Below, in pieces: positions 16,001 to 16,862 of a stretch of 16,862 nt of DNA (within the stretch, counting starts at the first letter, position 1; every line of letters begins with the position of its first letter). Below the pieces are notes generated by a model. That model was not told where the DNA came from. It searched no databases and saw only the letters and a list, made by a program, of their open reading frames with translations. A program made the position numbers and the translations under genes. This DNA is from Bryobacteraceae bacterium (GTDB lineage: Bacteria; Acidobacteriota; Terriglobia; Bryobacterales; Bryobacteraceae), in the NCBI GenBank assembly GCA_025350445.1, contig JANXXV010000513.1, positions 1-16,862 on the forward strand, given 5' to 3'.

Positions 16001-16285
16001 CAGAATCAGATTGGTCTGCACCCACGTCTTAAAGCCTTCCCGCCTGACCTCCAGCCGGTAGCCTCCGGGCGGAAGCTCGGCGATGCGGAAGAAGCCGTTT
16101 TCCGACGTCGCGGTCTGCCTGGAAACCTGGGTGGATTCATTGACCAGCATGACGGTGGCGGCCGGTACGTTGGCTTGCTGAGAATCGTTAACCGTTCCTT
16201 CCACGCTACTGCTGAACTGCGCGAACGCCACGCTCGCGAAAAAGAGGGCGCCGGCAAGGCGCGACGAATTCCAGACAGTTCCCAC
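13041..16285 (-). CDS. Second TonB-dependent receptor, Oar-like, with an apparent 1-nt frameshift near the 3' end
   Basis: Two frames together encode about 1081 aa: 958 from the GTG at 16285 to the TAA at 13411-13409, then 123 in the next frame to 13041. One extra base in GACGGATAAAC would read ...FNGDGINFDVPNAP.... GTG is the start because an in-frame stop lies a few codons upstream, no in-frame ATG precedes it, and GGAAG sits 6 nt before it. Order: signal peptide (LAGALFFASVAFA), carboxypeptidase-regulatory-like domain (VEGTVNDSQQANVPAATVML to RREGFKTWVQ), plug (VPMLGRNVYAAIVALAPGVT, YQVDGTSVNGNSRDGIANLT), barrel (TFFFVSYFGLNTS, RLTVNLGLRWDYFG, RGGYGIYYSR) and the terminal VQFGVRLQF. It probably imports the substrate sensed by the LacI protein. 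Without the last frame the barrel would lack its final strands and closing signal. Confidence 0.88.
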
Positions 16286-16305
16286 GGAGAACTTCCATCG
16301 ACAGA

Positions 16306-16346
16306 ATGAATCGGTTCATCATGTCTCATTTTGGAAATCGAGTCAA
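16306..16346 (-). promoter_or_regulatory. Sigma70-like promoter of the second receptor with overlapping LacI-type operator
   Basis: On the - strand TTGACT (16346-16341) and CATGAT (16323-16318) are 17 bp apart, a good -35/-10 pair. ATGAATCGGTTCAT (16306-16319) is a 14-bp palindrome around a central CG with one mismatched pair, the usual form of LacI-family operators. It abuts the -10 and covers the expected start of transcription, so a bound repressor would block initiation. It lies 20 bp upstream of the GTG start. Confidence 0.6.
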
Positions 16347-16407
16347 CACAATTCGTCATAGCCAGCGTTTCACCATTACCTCTCTTGACGATTCTGCGCG
16401 AGTCTCT

Positions 16408-16665
16408 ATGGAATTGGACCGATTCAAATTGATTGGTTCTCCAAAATCACGTTGGCAAGTCCTTGGCTTGCTCGCCGCCGCCACCGTTCTCGGCTACTTC
16501 GACCCGCAGAGCCTTCCTGTACTCATCGGCGGGTTGACGCGAAGCATTCCGATTTCCGATCGCCAATACTCCCAACTGCAGTTTCTGATCCTGCTGAGTC
16601 ACAGCGTGATGTACGCCGTCGGGGGGCATGCTGCTCGATCGGCTTAGCACGCGCAAGAGGCTAGT
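16408..16665 (+). pseudogene. N-terminal fragment of an MFS transporter, frameshifted and cut by an inserted element
   Basis: From ATG 16408 the product reads MELDRFKLIGSPKSRWQVLG, then the first membrane helix with GYFDPQSLPVL, then a second helix ending MYAVGG. The frame then breaks in a run of six G (16621-16626); with five G it continues GGMLLDRLSTRKRLV, which is MFS motif A (Gxx.D R.s.R). The layout resembles the hexuronate/anion-cation symporter branch, where the first helix carries NYxDRQ; here it is GYFDPQ. The coding sequence stops where the inverted-repeat element begins, and the remaining 10 helices may lie beyond the window. ATG 16408 is preferred over 16306 because the promoter and operator of the divergent receptor fill 16306-16346. 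Confidence 0.7.
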
Positions 16666-16862
16666 GTAGTGTCCAAGAAATAGCTGGACAGGCCAAGTCG
16701 TGTCTCACCCGAGGGGTTCATCTCAAAATCCGCGTTTATCGGCGTCCATCCGCGGCCAATAACTATGCGCCGCCCAGTATTAGCTCCCGATCGACGCCGG
16801 TTAACGCAGATTTTGCGCGGAACCGCAGTATTCGATCTGTCCAGCTATTTCTTGGACACTAC
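16666..16862. mobile_element. 197-bp element with perfect 26-bp terminal inverted repeats, interrupting the MFS gene
   Basis: The 26 bases at 16666-16691 are the exact reverse complement of 16837-16862, the last base of the window. Each end is itself partly palindromic (TGTCCA, 9 bases, TGGACA). Inside, 16724-16746 (after TCATCT) and 16793-16815 form a second inverted pair of 23 bp with three mismatches. TA lies one base inside each outer end, so a Tc1/IS630-type TA duplication is possible, but the right flank is not visible. No transposase is encoded, so this is a MITE or other non-autonomous element. Confidence 0.8.

Noticed and set aside
16306..16407. Upstream start giving a 34-residue longer MFS N-terminus
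   Set aside because: The extension overlaps the promoter and operator of the divergent receptor, and its sequence is unlike MFS N-termini.
1..16862. CRISPR array, tRNA or rRNA
   Set aside because: No regularly spaced repeat series and no tRNA or rRNA signatures were seen on either strand.

Overview
The window most resembles chromosome of an Acidobacteriota bacterium of the Solibacter/Bryobacter type. This is an inference from gene content: two very large Oar-like TonB-dependent receptors with an N-terminal carboxypeptidase-regulatory-like domain, each beside a sugar-type regulator, a moderately high GC content, and many small non-coding repeats. No rRNA, tRNA or CRISPR array was seen.

Layout. 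(1) Positions 3-158 hold the C-terminal end of an unrecognised + strand gene. (2) Positions 351-5975 are a divergent locus: a short-chain dehydrogenase and a XylR-like (LacI-type sensor plus AraC-type HTH) regulator on the - strand, and an 1137-aa TonB-dependent receptor on the + strand. Two 10-bp direct repeats exactly 21 bp apart sit between them, a good candidate XylR/AraC-type operator. The regulator carries an apparent 1-nt frameshift. (3) Positions 6278-7209 are the remains of a low-complexity-tailed gene split by a 91-bp MITE with perfect 18-bp inverted ends and a 5-bp target duplication. Removing the MITE in silico restores the reading frame. (4) Positions 7123-8770 are a tightly overlapping three-gene - strand operon with both junctions ATGA: a small helical protein, a membrane-anchored HEGGH zinc-metallopeptidase-like protein, and a small exported protein. 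It looks like an adaptor/effector/immunity module and is the best candidate here for an undescribed system. (5) Positions 8881-9564 encode a CADD-like (PqqC/TenA fold) protein with every di-iron ligand and the Tyr and Lys implicated in self-sacrificing p-aminobenzoate synthesis. (6) Positions 9621-10265 are a gene-free repeat island with one inverted-repeat element nested in another. (7) Positions 10266-16285 are a - strand cluster: a second TonB-dependent receptor (apparent 1-nt frameshift), a LacI-family repressor and a secreted ADP-ribosylglycohydrolase-like enzyme. A sigma70-like promoter overlapped by a CG-centred palindrome precedes the receptor. (8) Divergent from it, the start of an MFS transporter is broken by a G6-tract frameshift and a 197-bp inverted-repeat element that runs exactly to the window end.

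How the genes work together. Both large clusters look like substrate-uptake loci: an outer-membrane receptor, a ligand-sensing transcription factor, a catabolic or processing enzyme and, in the second, an inner-membrane transporter. The substrates cannot be read from sequence. At least three otherwise well-conserved genes have single-base frameshifts next to short homopolymers, so sequencing or assembly error must be weighed against real gene decay.
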